The position numbers and the translations under genes are program-made. Under the pieces are notes generated by a model. That model was not told where the DNA came from. It ran no database searches and was given only the letters and a program-made list of their open reading frames with translations. Below, one piece after another: positions 33,145 to 42,049 of a DNA stretch of 64,000 nucleotides (positions are counted from its first letter, which is position 1; each line of letters opens with the position of its first letter). Source of the DNA: Ideonella margarita (GTDB taxonomy: Bacteria; Pseudomonadota; Gammaproteobacteria; Burkholderiales; Burkholderiaceae_C); the NCBI RefSeq assembly GCF_038066635.1, contig NZ_JBBUTI010000008.1:1-64000 (forward strand), in the 5' to 3' direction.

Positions 33145-33156
33145 CTCAACGCTCCT

Positions 33157-34278
33157 TCAAGCCGACAGCAGCGGGCCGCTGCGCAGGGCCTGCGTGCCGG
33201 CCACCTTGCCCAGCGACATGCCCGCCACCGCAAAGCGGCGGTTGTCACGCGCGAAGAACAAGCCGTCCACTGGCGCGGTCAACGTCGTCACTTCCGCGGT
33301 GAAGGGGTCAATCAGGTCGACCATCGGCGTGCCCGCCGTCACCCGCTCACCCACCTGCCGCAGAAACACCACCATGCCGCCCGTGGGCGCCACCAGCGGG
33401 ATCGAGCCGGACAAGGGCGTGGGCTCGCAGCGCAGCGCGGGCAACTCTGGCGGCGCGTCGGTGTGCACCACGCCGCGCGCCTCCAGGAACCGGATGATGC
33501 CGTCGGCGTCGGCCGCGGCCAGGTCGTGGCGCACATCGCCTTCGCCGCGCAGCTCGATGGTGGCAGCCATGCAGCCCGGCGGCAGCGGCGCATCAGGGCC
33601 GAGGCGCTTCGCGATGTCGAGCCAGACCATCGAGCAGGCTTCGTCAAACGGATCACCGCCCGAGCGCTCGGCCAGCAGGGCCACCTCGGCGCCGATGCAG
33701 CGCACCAGCACCTCGGCCTGCGGCCAGGTGGCGGGCGTGGTGTAGATGTGCAGCAGGCCTTCGCCGTCGCTGTGCAGATCAAGCACCACCTCGGCGTCAA
33801 TCGCCAGGGCCAGCAGGGTGCGGCGCAGGCTTTCCAGCGCGTTCTTGGCGGGCAGCGCCAGCGCGGCGTCCGCCAGTGCGCGGCGCACCAGCGCCACGTT
33901 GGTGGCAGCATCGGCGCCCACATGCGGCTGCACCGCAGCCACCACGGCGTCGGTCAGGTCGGCGTAGTTGCGGTTGAAGTTTTCGCCGCTGTGGAACTCG
34001 AAGCGGCCCTGGTAAGCCCGCAAGTGCCACTGGTGCAGGCCGATCGGATTGGCCGCCGGCACCAGCACCACCTCCCCCCGCAGGCGGCCAGCGTCTTCCA
34101 GCGCCTGCAAGCGCTGGCGCAGGTGGTGCGCCACCAGCATGCCGGGCACCTCGTCCGCATGCAGCGAGCCCTGGATGGCGATCTTCGGGCCGGTGCCCGG
34201 CGTGCCGTAGTGCAGGCTCACGAGGGCCTGGCTGGTGCCCGGCGTGGCCGGCATCAAGGGGTGGTGAACGAGTTTCAT
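33157..34278 (-). CDS. cphZ: Probable cyanophycin dipeptide hydrolase (AotO/CphZ; AstE/aspartoacylase-type)
   Basis: The 373-residue M14-fold zinc hydrolase of the succinylglutamate desuccinylase/aspartoacylase group has zinc ligands His40 and Glu43 in HADEVPG and His169 in DLHSDGEG. The catalytic Glu is expected in ATIELRGEGDV. A C-terminal barrel-like domain follows (SIPLVAPTGGMVVFLRQVGE). AotO of Pseudomonas aot operons has been shown to be CphZ, which hydrolyses beta-Asp-Arg from cyanophycin. The same position (after aotM, before aotP) and a nearby cyanophycinase make that function likely here. ATGA overlap with aotM. Confidence 0.88.
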   Translation of the reverse strand: MKLVHHPLMPATPGTSQALVSLHYGTPGTGPKIAIQGSLHADEVPGMLVAHHLRQRLQALEDAGRLRGEVVLVPAANPIGLHQWHLRAYQGRFEFHSGENFNRNYADLTDAVVAAVQPHVGADAATNVALVRRALADAALALPAKNALESLRRTLLALAIDAEVVLDLHSDGEGLLHIYTTPATWPQAEVLVRCIGAEVALLAERSGGDPFDEACSMVWLDIAKRLGPDAPLPPGCMAATIELRGEGDVRHDLAAADADGIIRFLEARGVVHTDAPPELPALRCEPTPLSGSIPLVAPTGGMVVFLRQVGERVTAGTPMVDLIDPFTAEVTTLTAPVDGLFFARDNRRFAVAGMSLGKVAGTQALRSGPLLSA

Positions 34279-34964
34279 GATCGGGGCAGCAGCGGCTTCA
34301 ACCAGCGGGCTTCGGCAGCGCGGAACAGCGCCACCAGCACCGCGGTGATGGCCGCGTAAAAAACGGCTGCCGTGACGAAGGCTTCGTACGGCAGGTAGTA
34401 GTTGGAATTCATCTGGCGGGCCGCGCCCGTCAGGTCGAGCAAGGTGACGACGCTGGCGAGTGCCGTGCCGTGCAGCATCAGCACCACCTCGTTGCCATAG
34501 GCCGGCAGCGCGCGCCGGAAGGCCGAGGGCAACACGATGCGGCGCAGCATCACCCAGCGGCTCATGCCCAGGGCCTTGGCGGCTTCAATCTCGCCGGCCG
34601 GCACCGCCTTCATCGCGCCATGCAGGATCTCGGTGGTGTAGGCGCAGGTGTTCAGGGCAAAGGCCGTGACCGCGCAGAACCACGGCGAGCTCAACCAGGG
34701 CCAGAAGGGGCTGGCGCGCACGGCCTCGAACTGGGCCAGGCCGTAATACAGCAGGAAGAGCTGCACCAGCATCGGCGTGCCGCGCATCACATAGGTGAAC
34801 AGCCAGATCGGCCAGCTCAGCCAGGCGATGGGCAGGCTGCGCAGCATGGCCAGCGGCAGCGCCAGCGCCAAGCCGATGCCGCAGGAGAGCAGCAGCAACT
34901 GCAGCGTGACCCAGGTGCCCGACACATACAACGGCAGGCTGTCGATGATGGCTTCGAAGTTCAC
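34275..34964 (-). CDS. aotM: ABC transporter permease, HisM/AotM type
   Basis: The 229-residue inner-membrane permease has about five membrane spans and the EAA coupling loop EIEAAKALGMSRWVMLRRIVLP, which docks on the ATPase. Family-typical TYVMRGTPMLVQLFLLYYG and NTCAYTTEILHGAMKAVP are present. The start is GTG at 34964, overlapping the aotQ stop (GTGA); the stop overlaps the cphZ ATG. Forms the channel with AotQ. Confidence 0.93.
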   Translation of the reverse strand: MNFEAIIDSLPLYVSGTWVTLQLLLLSCGIGLALALPLAMLRSLPIAWLSWPIWLFTYVMRGTPMLVQLFLLYYGLAQFEAVRASPFWPWLSSPWFCAVTAFALNTCAYTTEILHGAMKAVPAGEIEAAKALGMSRWVMLRRIVLPSAFRRALPAYGNEVVLMLHGTALASVVTLLDLTGAARQMNSNYYLPYEAFVTAAVFYAAITAVLVALFRAAEARWLKPLLPRS

Positions 34965-35647
34965 AGCGACACCTGCTTCACGCCAATCGCGAAGCGCTTC
35001 TGCAGCAGCTTGAATCCCAGCTCGGAAACGCTGGTGAAGGCGAGGTAAATCACGGCCGCGGCCACGTAGAACAGGAAGGGCTCACGGGTGGCGCCTGCAG
35101 CCTGGCCGGCGCGGCTCATCATGTCTGACAGGCCGATCACCGAGACGATGGCCGTGCTCTTGATCATCACCAGCCAGACGTTCGACAAGCCCGGCAGCGC
35201 GTGGCGCAGCATCTGCGGCCCGACCACCCGCACCATCACCTGGCGCGGGTTCATGCCGTAGGCCAGTGCCGCTTCGCGCTGGCCCGGCGGCACGGCCATG
35301 AAGGCGCCGCGCAGCACTTCGGTGAGGTAGGCGCCGAAGATGAAGCCGATCGTGAGCACGCCCGCCACATACGGGTTGACGTCGATGAACTCCCAGCCGA
35401 GCTTCTCGCCGATCTGGTTGATCAGCATCTGCCCGCCATAGAAGACCAGCAGCATCATCACCAGATCAGGCACCGCGCGGATCAGCGTGGTGTAGGCCCC
35501 GGCCAGCCACTGCAGCGGCCGGCTGCGCGAGAGCTTGGCCACCGCCCCCGCCAGCCCCAGCACCATGGCCACGGCCAGTGACATGAACGCCACCGACAGC
35601 GTCAGCAGCGCGCCCTCCAGCAGGCTGGCGCCATACCCGTGCAACAT
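34961..35647 (-). CDS. aotQ: ABC transporter permease, HisQ/AotQ type
   Basis: The 228-residue permease has the EAA-type loop REAALAYGMNPRQVMVRVVGPQ and the family segment TTLIRAVPDLVMMLLVFYGG. About five membrane segments are visible. I use the ATG at 35647, preceded by AAGGG 7 nt upstream; a TTG six codons earlier is possible. Only 20 nt separate it from aotJ. Partner of AotM. Confidence 0.92.
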   Translation of the reverse strand: MLHGYGASLLEGALLTLSVAFMSLAVAMVLGLAGAVAKLSRSRPLQWLAGAYTTLIRAVPDLVMMLLVFYGGQMLINQIGEKLGWEFIDVNPYVAGVLTIGFIFGAYLTEVLRGAFMAVPPGQREAALAYGMNPRQVMVRVVGPQMLRHALPGLSNVWLVMIKSTAIVSVIGLSDMMSRAGQAAGATREPFLFYVAAAVIYLAFTSVSELGFKLLQKRFAIGVKQVSL

Positions 35648-35667
35648 CGTCTGCCCTTCGCTCAAAC

Positions 35668-36450
35668 TCAGGGCTTGCCGTAGACGTCGAAGTCGAAGTA
35701 CTTGTCCTGGATCTTCTTGTAGGCGCCGTTGGCGCGCACAGCCACGATCGCGGCGTTGAACTTCTGCTGCAAGTCGTTGTCGGCCTTGCGCACCGCGATG
35801 CCCGAGCCGATGCCGAAGTAGGTGGCGTCATCCACCGGCGTGCCGAGGAAGCCGAAGCCCTTGCCCGAGCCCTTCTTCAGGAAGCCCAGGTCGGCGGCCA
35901 CCGAGTCGCACAGGGTGGCGTCGATGCGGCCGGCGGCCATGTCGAGGAACACTTCGTCTTGCTTGGCGTAGCGGACGATCTCGCTGTCCTTGTAGATGGC
36001 GGTCAGGTAGCGGTCATGGGTGGTGCCGCGCTGCACGCCGATCTTCTTGCCCTTCAGGGCGGCCGGCGAGATGTCGTGCGGCGCGCTGGCCTTGCCCACG
36101 AAGCGGGCCGGCGTGTTGTAGTACTTGTTGGTGAAGTTGACGGCCTTCTTGCGCTCATCGGTGATGGCCATCGAGGCGATGATCGCGTCGAACTTGCGGG
36201 CCTGCAGCGCCGGGATCATGCCGTCCCACTCCTGCTGCACCAGCGTGCACTCCGCCTTCATCTCGGCGCACAGGGCCATCGCCATGTCGATGTCGAAACC
36301 CTTGAGCTTGCCGTCGGTGCCCACTTCAGAAAACGGCGGGTAAGCGCCTTCCACGCCGATGCGGACTTTCTTCCAGTCCGGGCTCTGTGCCGCGGCCGTG
36401 AAGCTGGCGGTGGCCAGTGCAAGCAGGGTGATCATCAAGCGACGTTGCAT
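35668..36450 (-). CDS. aotJ: Periplasmic amino-acid/dipeptide-binding protein, HisJ/AotJ type
   Basis: The 260-residue SBP_bac_3 protein has a signal peptide ending TAAAQ. It shows the family signature GVEGAYPPFSEVGTDGKLKGFDIDMA and the ligand-binding region WDGMIPALQARKFDAIIASMAIT. It matches lysine/arginine/ornithine-binding proteins in form, and in the aot context may accept Arg and beta-Asp-Arg. The ATG at 36450 sets the signal peptide. The gene lies 63 nt downstream of the cyanophycinase on the same strand. Confidence 0.92.
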   Translation of the reverse strand: MQRRLMITLLALATASFTAAAQSPDWKKVRIGVEGAYPPFSEVGTDGKLKGFDIDMAMALCAEMKAECTLVQQEWDGMIPALQARKFDAIIASMAITDERKKAVNFTNKYYNTPARFVGKASAPHDISPAALKGKKIGVQRGTTHDRYLTAIYKDSEIVRYAKQDEVFLDMAAGRIDATLCDSVAADLGFLKKGSGKGFGFLGTPVDDATYFGIGSGIAVRKADNDLQQKFNAAIVAVRANGAYKKIQDKYFDFDVYGKP

Positions 36451-36513
36451 GGTGCGGTGGCTCCTGTGGGAAGGGCTGGGGGCTTGTTGGTAGGGGTGGG
36501 TGCGCAAGGCGGC

Positions 36514-37800
36514 TCAGCGGCCAGCCCAAGGCGTGAACAGGGGGCGGCTCATCCGGACCGGCGAGATGTCAAGGTACAGATTGGACACCGTGTATTCATC
36601 TGCGCCCAATTCGTCAGAGTACCAGCCCACGCTGTCCTTGCCCTTGTAGAGGCGGAAGGAAAAACCCAGGTCCGCCTGTGGATCGGAGGCCGGCGCCTTC
36701 GGGTCGAAGGCCAGGCCGCGGCTCTCCTTCTGGCTGCTGTCGATCAGGATGCCCATGGCGTTGCTGATGATGGTGTCGCCCAGCATGTCGGTGTAGTACG
36801 GGTCGTTGGTGAAGTCGGGCTTGTAGCCGGGCGCGTTCGGGTCGAGCTTGCTGCCACGCAGCTTTCGTGCCGACGGCTGGATCTTGTGCAGGCCGAGGTC
36901 GTAGCGGTCACCGCGGTCCAGGTAGCTCAAGCGGATGCCCGAGGCATTCAGGGCCCCCGTGCTGGTGTCGGTCTTCACGTCGTTCAGGTCAACCAGCAGC
37001 GCGCCCTTGGCGCCGATGATTTCCACCATGTCGCCCTGCACGATGGCGGCGGAGTTTTCATCCACGCCCAGCCCCATCTTGTAGCCCTTGGCCAGCATCA
37101 GCGGAATCATCCGCCCGAAGCGGCCGCGCTTGAGGAAGTGCTGGTCGACAAACAGGTTCGGGCCGACAAAGCCCAGGCCGCGGTCGACTTCCTTGCCGTC
37201 GCGCAGCTGGCCCTTCATCACGGCCATCACCGACAGTGCATCGCGGAACATCACCGACGACATGATGGCCGCGCCAGCCGAGGTGCCGGCCACCACACCG
37301 CCGCGGCGGTAGACGTCCCAGATGGCATCGAGCATCGGCGTCGGGCGGCCACCGGGCGCGAAGGTGTCGACGATGCGCTCTTGCGCACCACCCGAGAAGA
37401 AGATGCCGGTGGCGTTGTTCACCAGCTCCAGCAGGGCCGGGTCGCGCACGGCCTTGTCCAGATCGACCCATCGCAGCTGCGGGGCCACCGGGATGACCTC
37501 GGCCACGGCGCCGCGGCGCTCCAGCAAGTCAGCCAGCCGGCGACCGGTCTTGTCGGGGTTTTCAGACGCGGTGCCGAACACCACCCAGCGTGCGCCCTTG
37601 CCGCCCGAGAGCTCGACCAGGCGGCCCCAGACGTCGTCGTTGTCGGCCTTCAGCGCGCCGCCGATCACCACCGCGTAACCCTTGGGGGGCGGCTTCACCG
37701 CCTGCGCCACCGCCGGCGCAGCCTGGGCCACCGCCAATCCACTGCCCAGGGCCAACACGCCCACCAGGAATTGCCTGCGCAATACCGACATCATCGCCAT
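36514..37800 (-). CDS. Secreted cyanophycinase (CphE-like, peptidase S51)
   Basis: The 428-residue protein has a signal peptide (cleavage near AQAAPA). The S51 fold shows nucleophile Ser174 in GTSAGAAIMSS, the upstream FFSGGAQERI loop, and GLGFVGPNLFVDQHFLKRGR, the DQHF element of cyanophycinases. A C-terminal extension of about 140 residues follows, and overall length is like extracellular CphE enzymes (about 420). It should release beta-Asp-Arg from cyanophycin outside the cytoplasm. Next to arginine-type ABC genes, CphZ and a TonB receptor, that function is strongly favoured over other S51 peptidases. Start chosen from three nearby ATGs. Confidence 0.88.
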   Translation of the reverse strand: MAMMSVLRRQFLVGVLALGSGLAVAQAAPAVAQAVKPPPKGYAVVIGGALKADNDDVWGRLVELSGGKGARWVVFGTASENPDKTGRRLADLLERRGAVAEVIPVAPQLRWVDLDKAVRDPALLELVNNATGIFFSGGAQERIVDTFAPGGRPTPMLDAIWDVYRRGGVVAGTSAGAAIMSSVMFRDALSVMAVMKGQLRDGKEVDRGLGFVGPNLFVDQHFLKRGRFGRMIPLMLAKGYKMGLGVDENSAAIVQGDMVEIIGAKGALLVDLNDVKTDTSTGALNASGIRLSYLDRGDRYDLGLHKIQPSARKLRGSKLDPNAPGYKPDFTNDPYYTDMLGDTIISNAMGILIDSSQKESRGLAFDPKAPASDPQADLGFSFRLYKGKDSVGWYSDELGADEYTVSNLYLDISPVRMSRPLFTPWAGR

Positions 37801-38035
37801 GACCACCTCACCCTGTGAAAAGCTGCCCGTCGACGCGGGCCATGCCGATAGTCTGTCACTGATCCGCGCAGCGCCGGGCGGGTGCAGCAATCGCGCCACA
37901 CCCAGCCCCCTTGAACGGTGAAACATCGTGACTGCCGCTGCGCAAACTGAAGCGGTCGCCCTACCATCGACGCATGTCCGCTTCATGGCGGAACGTTGCC
38001 AGCCCCGGCATCACAAGCAAATCGGAGGATTTCCC
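37801..38035. promoter_or_regulatory. Divergent promoter region of the cyanophycin locus
   Basis: The 235-nt spacer between the cyanophycinase and TonB receptor start codons must carry promoters for both directions. The receptor has a strong RBS (GGAGGA, 6 nt); the cyanophycinase has GAGGT close to its ATG. No clear palindromic operator or confident hexamer pair was found. Confidence 0.5.
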
Positions 38036-40816
38036 ATGGCTCACCGTGTTCCCCGTCGCTCCCTGACTTGCCGGCTCACCGCCTGCAGCCAGGCCGCCCT
38101 GTTGGCTGTGCTGGCCGCTGGCGCCACCGCCACGCTGGCGCAAGAGGCCGCCTCGCCGCAGAAAGTGGAGATCACGGGCTCGGCCATCAAGCGGCTGGAC
38201 GGTGAAACCGCGCTGCCGGTGCAAATCATCACCCGGGAAGAGATCGCCAAGACGGGCGCCACCACGGCCTCGGAAATCATGGCCAAGCTCAGCGCGAACA
38301 CGAATGCGCTGACCGACGGCGGCAGCATCGGCACCGGCGGTTTTCACGACCAGACCGGCTTCAACGCAGCCAACCTGCGCGGCATCGGCGTGTCGTCGAC
38401 CCTGGTGCTGCTGAACGGCCGGCGCATGGCGAACTTCGCTTCGCCCGGTGACGACGCCGGCGTGGACCTGAACAACATCCCCGCCGCTGCCATCCAGCGC
38501 GTGGAAGTGCTGCTCGACGGCGCCTCGGCCATCTACGGCGCCGACGCCATCGGCGGCGTCATCAACTTCATCACCCGCTCTGATTTCCAGGGCCTGGAGC
38601 TGAACGCGCAACTCGGTGCCACCCAGGAAGGCGGCGCCGGCAAGCGCGCCTTCTCCATCGCCGGCGGCTTCGGCGATCTGAGCAAGGACGGCTTCAACGT
38701 GATGGGCGTGTTCGAGGTTCAGCGCACCGGCAGCCTGAGCACCTCGCAGCGCAAGTTCATTTCTGATCTGAAGATTCCTGAGCGCCTGCCGCACCTGCTG
38801 TCGAGTGCCACCAGCCCCGGCAACATCCGCTTGTCCAGCAGCCAGCGCGATCTGCTGCAGAGCGAAGGCTTCTCGACCAACGGCACCGACGTGATCGTCA
38901 ACCGCACGATCAACCTCAGCGCCCCGACCTGCAATGCACCGCACACGCTGTACCTGCCCAACGGCATCGGTGGCGTCGACGGTTGCACCTACGACTACAT
39001 GCGTGACGTCGAGCTCTATCCGAAGTCGGAAAAGCTCAACCTGCTGACGCGCGGCGTGCTGCAACTCAGCGGCACCCAGCAGTTGTTTGCCGAAGTCGCA
39101 CTGAGCCGCGCCAAGACCTACTACGTGGGCACCTCCAACCGTATCGACGCCGACCTCGACGTGTCCCTGATTCCGCGCCTGGCAGCCACTGGCCTGGGCG
39201 CGCTGGATGCTGACGACGAAGACCGGATCATCACCGTGCGCACCCGGATGCTGGACGCCGGCCGCCGCACCAGCGAGCTCACCAGCATCGGCCAGCGCTA
39301 CACGCTCGGCACCTCGGGCACGGCTGGCGGCTGGGATTACGACGCTGCGCTGATCCACGCCGTCAACACCGTCAAAGACCGCGACACCCACGGCTACCTG
39401 CTCTACACGCCGATCATGGAGGGCTATGCCAGCGGCATCCTGAATCCGTTCGGAGAATCCAGCGCGGCAGGCAAGGCTTACCTGGAAGCCAACCAGGTGG
39501 ACAACGTGGCGCGCAAGGCTCGCGGCACGATGGACAGCATCGATATCAAGGGCTCGCGCACCCTCACCACCCTGGCCGCAGGCGACGTCGCGATGGCACT
39601 GGGGGCCGAGTTCCGCCGCGAGGCATCACGCTTCGAGGTGTCCGACCTGCTCGTGAGTGATGAAATCCTCGGAGACGGCACGCCGGGCGACAACCAGAAC
39701 ACCCGCAACGGCCGCAACGTGGCCGCCGCCTTTGCTGAGTTGAGCGTGCCGCTGGCCCAGGGCCTCGACCTGCAAGCCGCCGTGCGCCACGACCGCTACC
39801 AGGGCGTGGGCAGCAGCACCAACCCCAAGCTGGGCCTGCGTTACCAGCCCAGCAAGGAATGGCTGCTGCGCGCGTCGGTGGGCACGGGCTTCCGCGCGCC
39901 GTCGCTCTCAGACCTGTACCGCCCGAACCGCAGCAGCGAAACGTCGGTGCTGCCTGACCCGGTTTACTGCGGCGACAACGACAACGACTATTCGGTGTGC
40001 GCCGACAACTGGACCACGCGCATCTACAGCAACCCGGCCCTGAAGCCTGAGCGCTCACGCCAGTTCTCGTTCGGTACGGTGTTCGAGCTCAACACCCACT
40101 GGAACTTCAGCGTTGATTACTGGAACATCCAGAAGCGTGACCTGATCAGCGAGATCGGCGAAGACGTCATCCTGGGCGACCTGGCGAAGTACGGCAACCT
40201 GGTGCACCGCTACAACCAGGACGGCGACCCGCTGTGCGACTACGATCCGGACGACAACACGATCTGCTACATCGAGCTACGCAAGGACAACCGAGGTCGC
40301 CAGAAGACCGCCGGCATCGACATCGTGGCCGAGCTGCGCAAGCTGCAGACCAGCGTGGGCACCTTCGGGGCACGCCTCTCGGGCACCGTGGTACTCACCT
40401 CCAAGCGCCAGGCCACCGCCGGCGACAGCTACGTCAGCAACCTCGGCCGCTTCGTCACCGACGGTGTGGTGCAACGCTGGCGCCACCGCCTGAGCGTGGA
40501 CTGGGAGCAGGGCCCGCTGGCCCTGACGCTGGGCAATACCTACTCATCTGGCTATGAAGACCAGAACTCGGCCATCGACACCGACAGCGGCACCGTGGTG
40601 GCGAAGAACCGGGTGAAGGCCTACTCGCTGTGGGACGTGTCCGGCAGCTACCAGGTCAGCAAGGAATTCCGCCTGCGCGGCGGCATCCAGAACCTCACCA
40701 ACGCCGCGCCGCCCTACTCGAACCAGGCCTACTTCTTCATCAACGGCTACGACCCGAGCTACACCGACCCACGCGGCCGCTACTTCTACCTGAGCGCCCA
40801 ATACCAGTTCAAGTGA
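38036..40816 (+). CDS. TonB-dependent outer-membrane receptor
   Basis: The 926-residue receptor has a signal peptide ending TLAQ and plug-domain motifs KVEITGSAIKRLDGETALPV, VLLNGRRMANF, RVEVLLDGASAIYGADAIGG and VINFITR. A 22-strand-type barrel follows with the C-terminal box GGIQNLTNAAPPYSNQ and FYLSAQYQFK. Residues around VYCGDNDNDYSVCADNW and DPLCDYDPDDNTIC are acidic, Cys-containing barrel loops. An acidic surface would suit a basic arginine-rich ligand such as cyanophycin fragments (inference). Divergent from the cyanophycinase; an energising TonB is not encoded adjacent. Confidence 0.93.
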   Translation: MAHRVPRRSLTCRLTACSQAALLAVLAAGATATLAQEAASPQKVEITGSAIKRLDGETALPVQIITREEIAKTGATTASEIMAKLSANTNALTDGGSIGTGGFHDQTGFNAANLRGIGVSSTLVLLNGRRMANFASPGDDAGVDLNNIPAAAIQRVEVLLDGASAIYGADAIGGVINFITRSDFQGLELNAQLGATQEGGAGKRAFSIAGGFGDLSKDGFNVMGVFEVQRTGSLSTSQRKFISDLKIPERLPHLLSSATSPGNIRLSSSQRDLLQSEGFSTNGTDVIVNRTINLSAPTCNAPHTLYLPNGIGGVDGCTYDYMRDVELYPKSEKLNLLTRGVLQLSGTQQLFAEVALSRAKTYYVGTSNRIDADLDVSLIPRLAATGLGALDADDEDRIITVRTRMLDAGRRTSELTSIGQRYTLGTSGTAGGWDYDAALIHAVNTVKDRDTHGYLLYTPIMEGYASGILNPFGESSAAGKAYLEANQVDNVARKARGTMDSIDIKGSRTLTTLAAGDVAMALGAEFRREASRFEVSDLLVSDEILGDGTPGDNQNTRNGRNVAAAFAELSVPLAQGLDLQAAVRHDRYQGVGSSTNPKLGLRYQPSKEWLLRASVGTGFRAPSLSDLYRPNRSSETSVLPDPVYCGDNDNDYSVCADNWTTRIYSNPALKPERSRQFSFGTVFELNTHWNFSVDYWNIQKRDLISEIGEDVILGDLAKYGNLVHRYNQDGDPLCDYDPDDNTICYIELRKDNRGRQKTAGIDIVAELRKLQTSVGTFGARLSGTVVLTSKRQATAGDSYVSNLGRFVTDGVVQRWRHRLSVDWEQGPLALTLGNTYSSGYEDQNSAIDTDSGTVVAKNRVKAYSLWDVSGSYQVSKEFRLRGGIQNLTNAAPPYSNQAYFFINGYDPSYTDPRGRYFYLSAQYQFK

Positions 40817-40832
40817 TGCACCCTTGAACGAT

Positions 40833-40868
40833 AAAGCCCCGCCGGCATCGCGCCGAGTGGGGCTTTTT
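40833..40868 (+). terminator. Intrinsic terminator after the TonB receptor
   Basis: AAAGCCCC (40833–40840) and GGGGCTTT (40859–40866) form an 8-bp stem closed by an 18-nt GC-rich segment, followed by TTTTT. It ends the receptor transcript and sits before the convergent binding-protein gene. Confidence 0.82.
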
Positions 40869-40893
40869 CATGGGTCGAGTGGATCGCGAAGGC

Positions 40894-41928
40894 TTACTTG
40901 CCGCCCGTCAACTTGCGCTTGAGTTCCAGGCCCAAGCCCTGGTTCACGAACTGGTAGGTGGCCACACGGCTCAGGTCCACGTCACCCGCCTTGTACAGGC
41001 CGGCGCGCACCATCTTGTCGTAGAAGTCCTTCACGCGCTCAGGCTTCATCGCGCCGAGGCCCAGCTTCAAGCTGTCGCCACTGTCGACCACGCCCAGCTC
41101 CTTCATCAAGGCCACCGACTGCTGCAGCGTGGCGGCATCCATTTCCGGGTTCTCTTTCAGGATCAGCGCGTCGGCCTTGCTGCGGTCACCGTACAGGTAG
41201 TTGTTCCAGCCGACGATGGACGCTTCGACGAAGCGCTTCACCAGCTCGGGGTTCTTCTGCACCGTGTCCACGCGGGCTTCGATGGTGGTGCTGTAGGTGG
41301 AATAGCCGTGGTCCGCCAGCAGGAACACCTGGGGCTTGAAGCCGCCCTGCTTCTGCACGCTGATCGGCTCTTCCACCGCGTAGGCCTGCTGGATGCTGCG
41401 CTTGTCGGCCAGGAAGGGGCCGAGGTTGTAGTTGTACGGGCGCAGCTGTTCGTCCTTGAAGCCGTAGTCGGCCTTCAGCCAGGCCCACCACGAGAACTGC
41501 GCGTCCTTGGCAATGAAGGCCACCGGCGCACGGGTGAGGTCAGTGAACTTCAGGTAACCCTGGCCCGGCTGGGCCATCAGGGCCTGCGGGTCTTTCTGGA
41601 ACATGCTGGCCACGGCCACCACGGGCACGCCGTTCTTGACGTTGTCAAAGCTGTGCAGCAGATTGCCCGTCATCAGGAAATCGATCTTGCCGGCCGGCAG
41701 CAAGGGGCGGTTGTTCACCTGCGGACCGCCCTGGCGGATCTCCACTTCCAGGCCGTACTGGCGATAAGTGCCATCGGCCAGCGCCTGATAGAAGCCGCCG
41801 TGCGCCGCCTGGGCCTTCCAGTTGGTAGCGAACACGACCTTGTCGGCCGCCTGGGCCGCCGTGGCCGCGCCCAGCACGCCCAGCGTCAGTGCGCCGGTGC
41901 GAATCAGGCTATACAAGGGGGTGGACAT
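40894..41928 (-). CDS. ABC transporter substrate-binding protein, NMT1/SsuA-like
   Basis: The 344-residue periplasmic protein has a signal peptide ending AAQAAD. Its NMT1/THI5-like pattern includes VVFATNWKAQAAHGGFYQALADG, GLEVEIRQGGPQVNN, LLPAGKIDFLMTGN and a conserved NPELVKRFVEASIVGWNNYL. Relatives bind sulphonates, nitrate, taurine or pyrimidine/thiamine precursors; the ligand here cannot be told. The ATG at 41928 has GAGG 8 nt upstream. It is the third gene of an ATPase–permease–binding protein set. Confidence 0.88.
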   Translation of the reverse strand: MSTPLYSLIRTGALTLGVLGAATAAQAADKVVFATNWKAQAAHGGFYQALADGTYRQYGLEVEIRQGGPQVNNRPLLPAGKIDFLMTGNLLHSFDNVKNGVPVVAVASMFQKDPQALMAQPGQGYLKFTDLTRAPVAFIAKDAQFSWWAWLKADYGFKDEQLRPYNYNLGPFLADKRSIQQAYAVEEPISVQKQGGFKPQVFLLADHGYSTYSTTIEARVDTVQKNPELVKRFVEASIVGWNNYLYGDRSKADALILKENPEMDAATLQQSVALMKELGVVDSGDSLKLGLGAMKPERVKDFYDKMVRAGLYKAGDVDLSRVATYQFVNQGLGLELKRKLTGGK

Positions 41929-42049
41929 GAGCTGGGCCTCCGCGCCAATCAAACAAGACCGCCGATGGTAGCGGCTCACCAAGTCCACAGGTTCCGGGGT
42001 GGTTACCGCGGTGGCTGGGCCGGGCTCAGGCGATCAGCGCTCAACCCGT

